NCBI RefSeq assembly: GCF_008015755.1
Contig: NZ_SSGF01000016.1
Span: 1 to 64,000, forward strand
DNA from: Methylophilus sp.
Lineage (GTDB): Bacteria > Pseudomonadota > Gammaproteobacteria > Burkholderiales > Methylophilaceae
Length of the DNA: 64,000 bases
Reading direction: 5' to 3'
Both the position numbers and the translations under genes were made by a program. This document shows positions 63,893-64,000 of this stretch, piece after piece. The notes beneath the pieces were generated by a model, which worked only from the letters and a program-made list of their open reading frames with translations, did no database searches and had not been told where the DNA came from. Numbering within the stretch: the first letter of the stretch is position 1; each line of letters starts with the position of its first letter.

Positions 63893-64000
63893 CAAGGCAT
63901 CCCTCTTGGGTTGCCCGGCATCGCAGGCCAGCCACTCGGCTGCTCTTCAGCTTTGATCTGCTCATCTTCATATTGCTGCGGCCCCGACATGCCATGGGTG
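63892..64000 (-). CDS. C-terminus of an mxa-type gene, cut by window edge
   Basis: The minus strand is open from the right edge and ends EDEQIKAEEQPSGWPAMPGN then PRGMP, with a TGA overlapping the mxaL ATG. Only about 35 codons are visible. By the order mxaK-mxaL-mxaD in Methylobacterium it could be mxaK, which is uncertain. The tail is Pro- and Gly-rich and looks disordered. Confidence 0.6.
   Translation of the reverse strand, partial: THGMSGPQQYEDEQIKAEEQPSGWPAMPGNPRGMP

Overview
The window looks like a chromosomal segment of a methanol-oxidising betaproteobacterium, most likely a member of the Methylophilaceae (Methylophilus/Methylovorus-like). The evidence is an mxaL-mxaD pair of methanol dehydrogenase accessory genes at the right edge, two genes for the PQQ precursor peptide PqqA, and otherwise betaproteobacterial housekeeping genes. 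This assignment is inferred from gene content; no rRNA gene and no tRNA gene was recognised.

Layout. 1-2.6 kb: the end of an IS3-type insertion sequence, an ArsR repressor facing a xenobiotic reductase (xenA) across a perfect palindrome, and an EF-hand/BON protein. 2.6-4.7 kb: an ammonium transporter with a sigma54 promoter and NtrC-like sites. 4.8-9.4 kb: housekeeping and RNA modification genes (gluQ, hslO, TrmH-type methyltransferase, rsuA) and a guanidinium-type SMR exporter, interrupted by a 300-bp nested palindromic element. 9.5-20 kb: a signalling and envelope-stress block (diguanylate cyclase, glycine-zipper proteins, lipocalin, BON proteins, histidine kinase, ElaB/YqjD-type and YqjE-type proteins, two response regulators, a phospholipase D-type lipoprotein, TraB). 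20-30 kb: a membrane-inserted patatin with a PhoD-like phosphatase, YgiQ, and a PAS-GGDEF-EAL protein. 29.8-33.4 kb: the N-degron transferases aat and bpt with a coupled unknown gene, then mtnA with a FucA-type aldolase. 33.5-41.2 kb: tatD, ribD, a zincin/TPR/ATP-grasp protein translationally coupled to a divergent SerC, nrdR and glyA. 41.2-50.9 kb: a predicted NtrC/sigma54-driven small RNA, AsmA, iscX, two phosphohexomutases and an M48 peptidase. 51-54.3 kb: two pqqA genes encoding the same peptide, one lying antisense between umuD and umuC. 54-64 kb: a drug/metabolite transporter, a DJ-1/PfpI protein with a LysR regulator, a NarL-type two-component pair, two YVTN beta-propellers, a thioredoxin, a small exported protein, mxaD, mxaL and a cut gene.

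How it fits together. Several loci point to C1 metabolism: the pqqA copies supply the precursor of PQQ, mxaL/mxaD and the adjoining thioredoxin probably help methanol dehydrogenase mature or couple to its cytochrome, and the neighbouring kinase/regulator pair may control that set. glyA and the divergent SerC feed one-carbon and serine metabolism. Nitrogen control is visible at two separate places, amt and the small RNA, with the same enhancer-to-promoter geometry.

Strongest candidates for something not yet described: the small RNA at about 41,519-41,577; the zincin/TPR/ATP-grasp plus SerC-like pair at 35,740-39,020; the duplicated pqqA with one copy nested in the umuDC locus; the third gene of the aat-bpt operon; and the patatin whose catalytic residues are separated by a multi-helix membrane insert.
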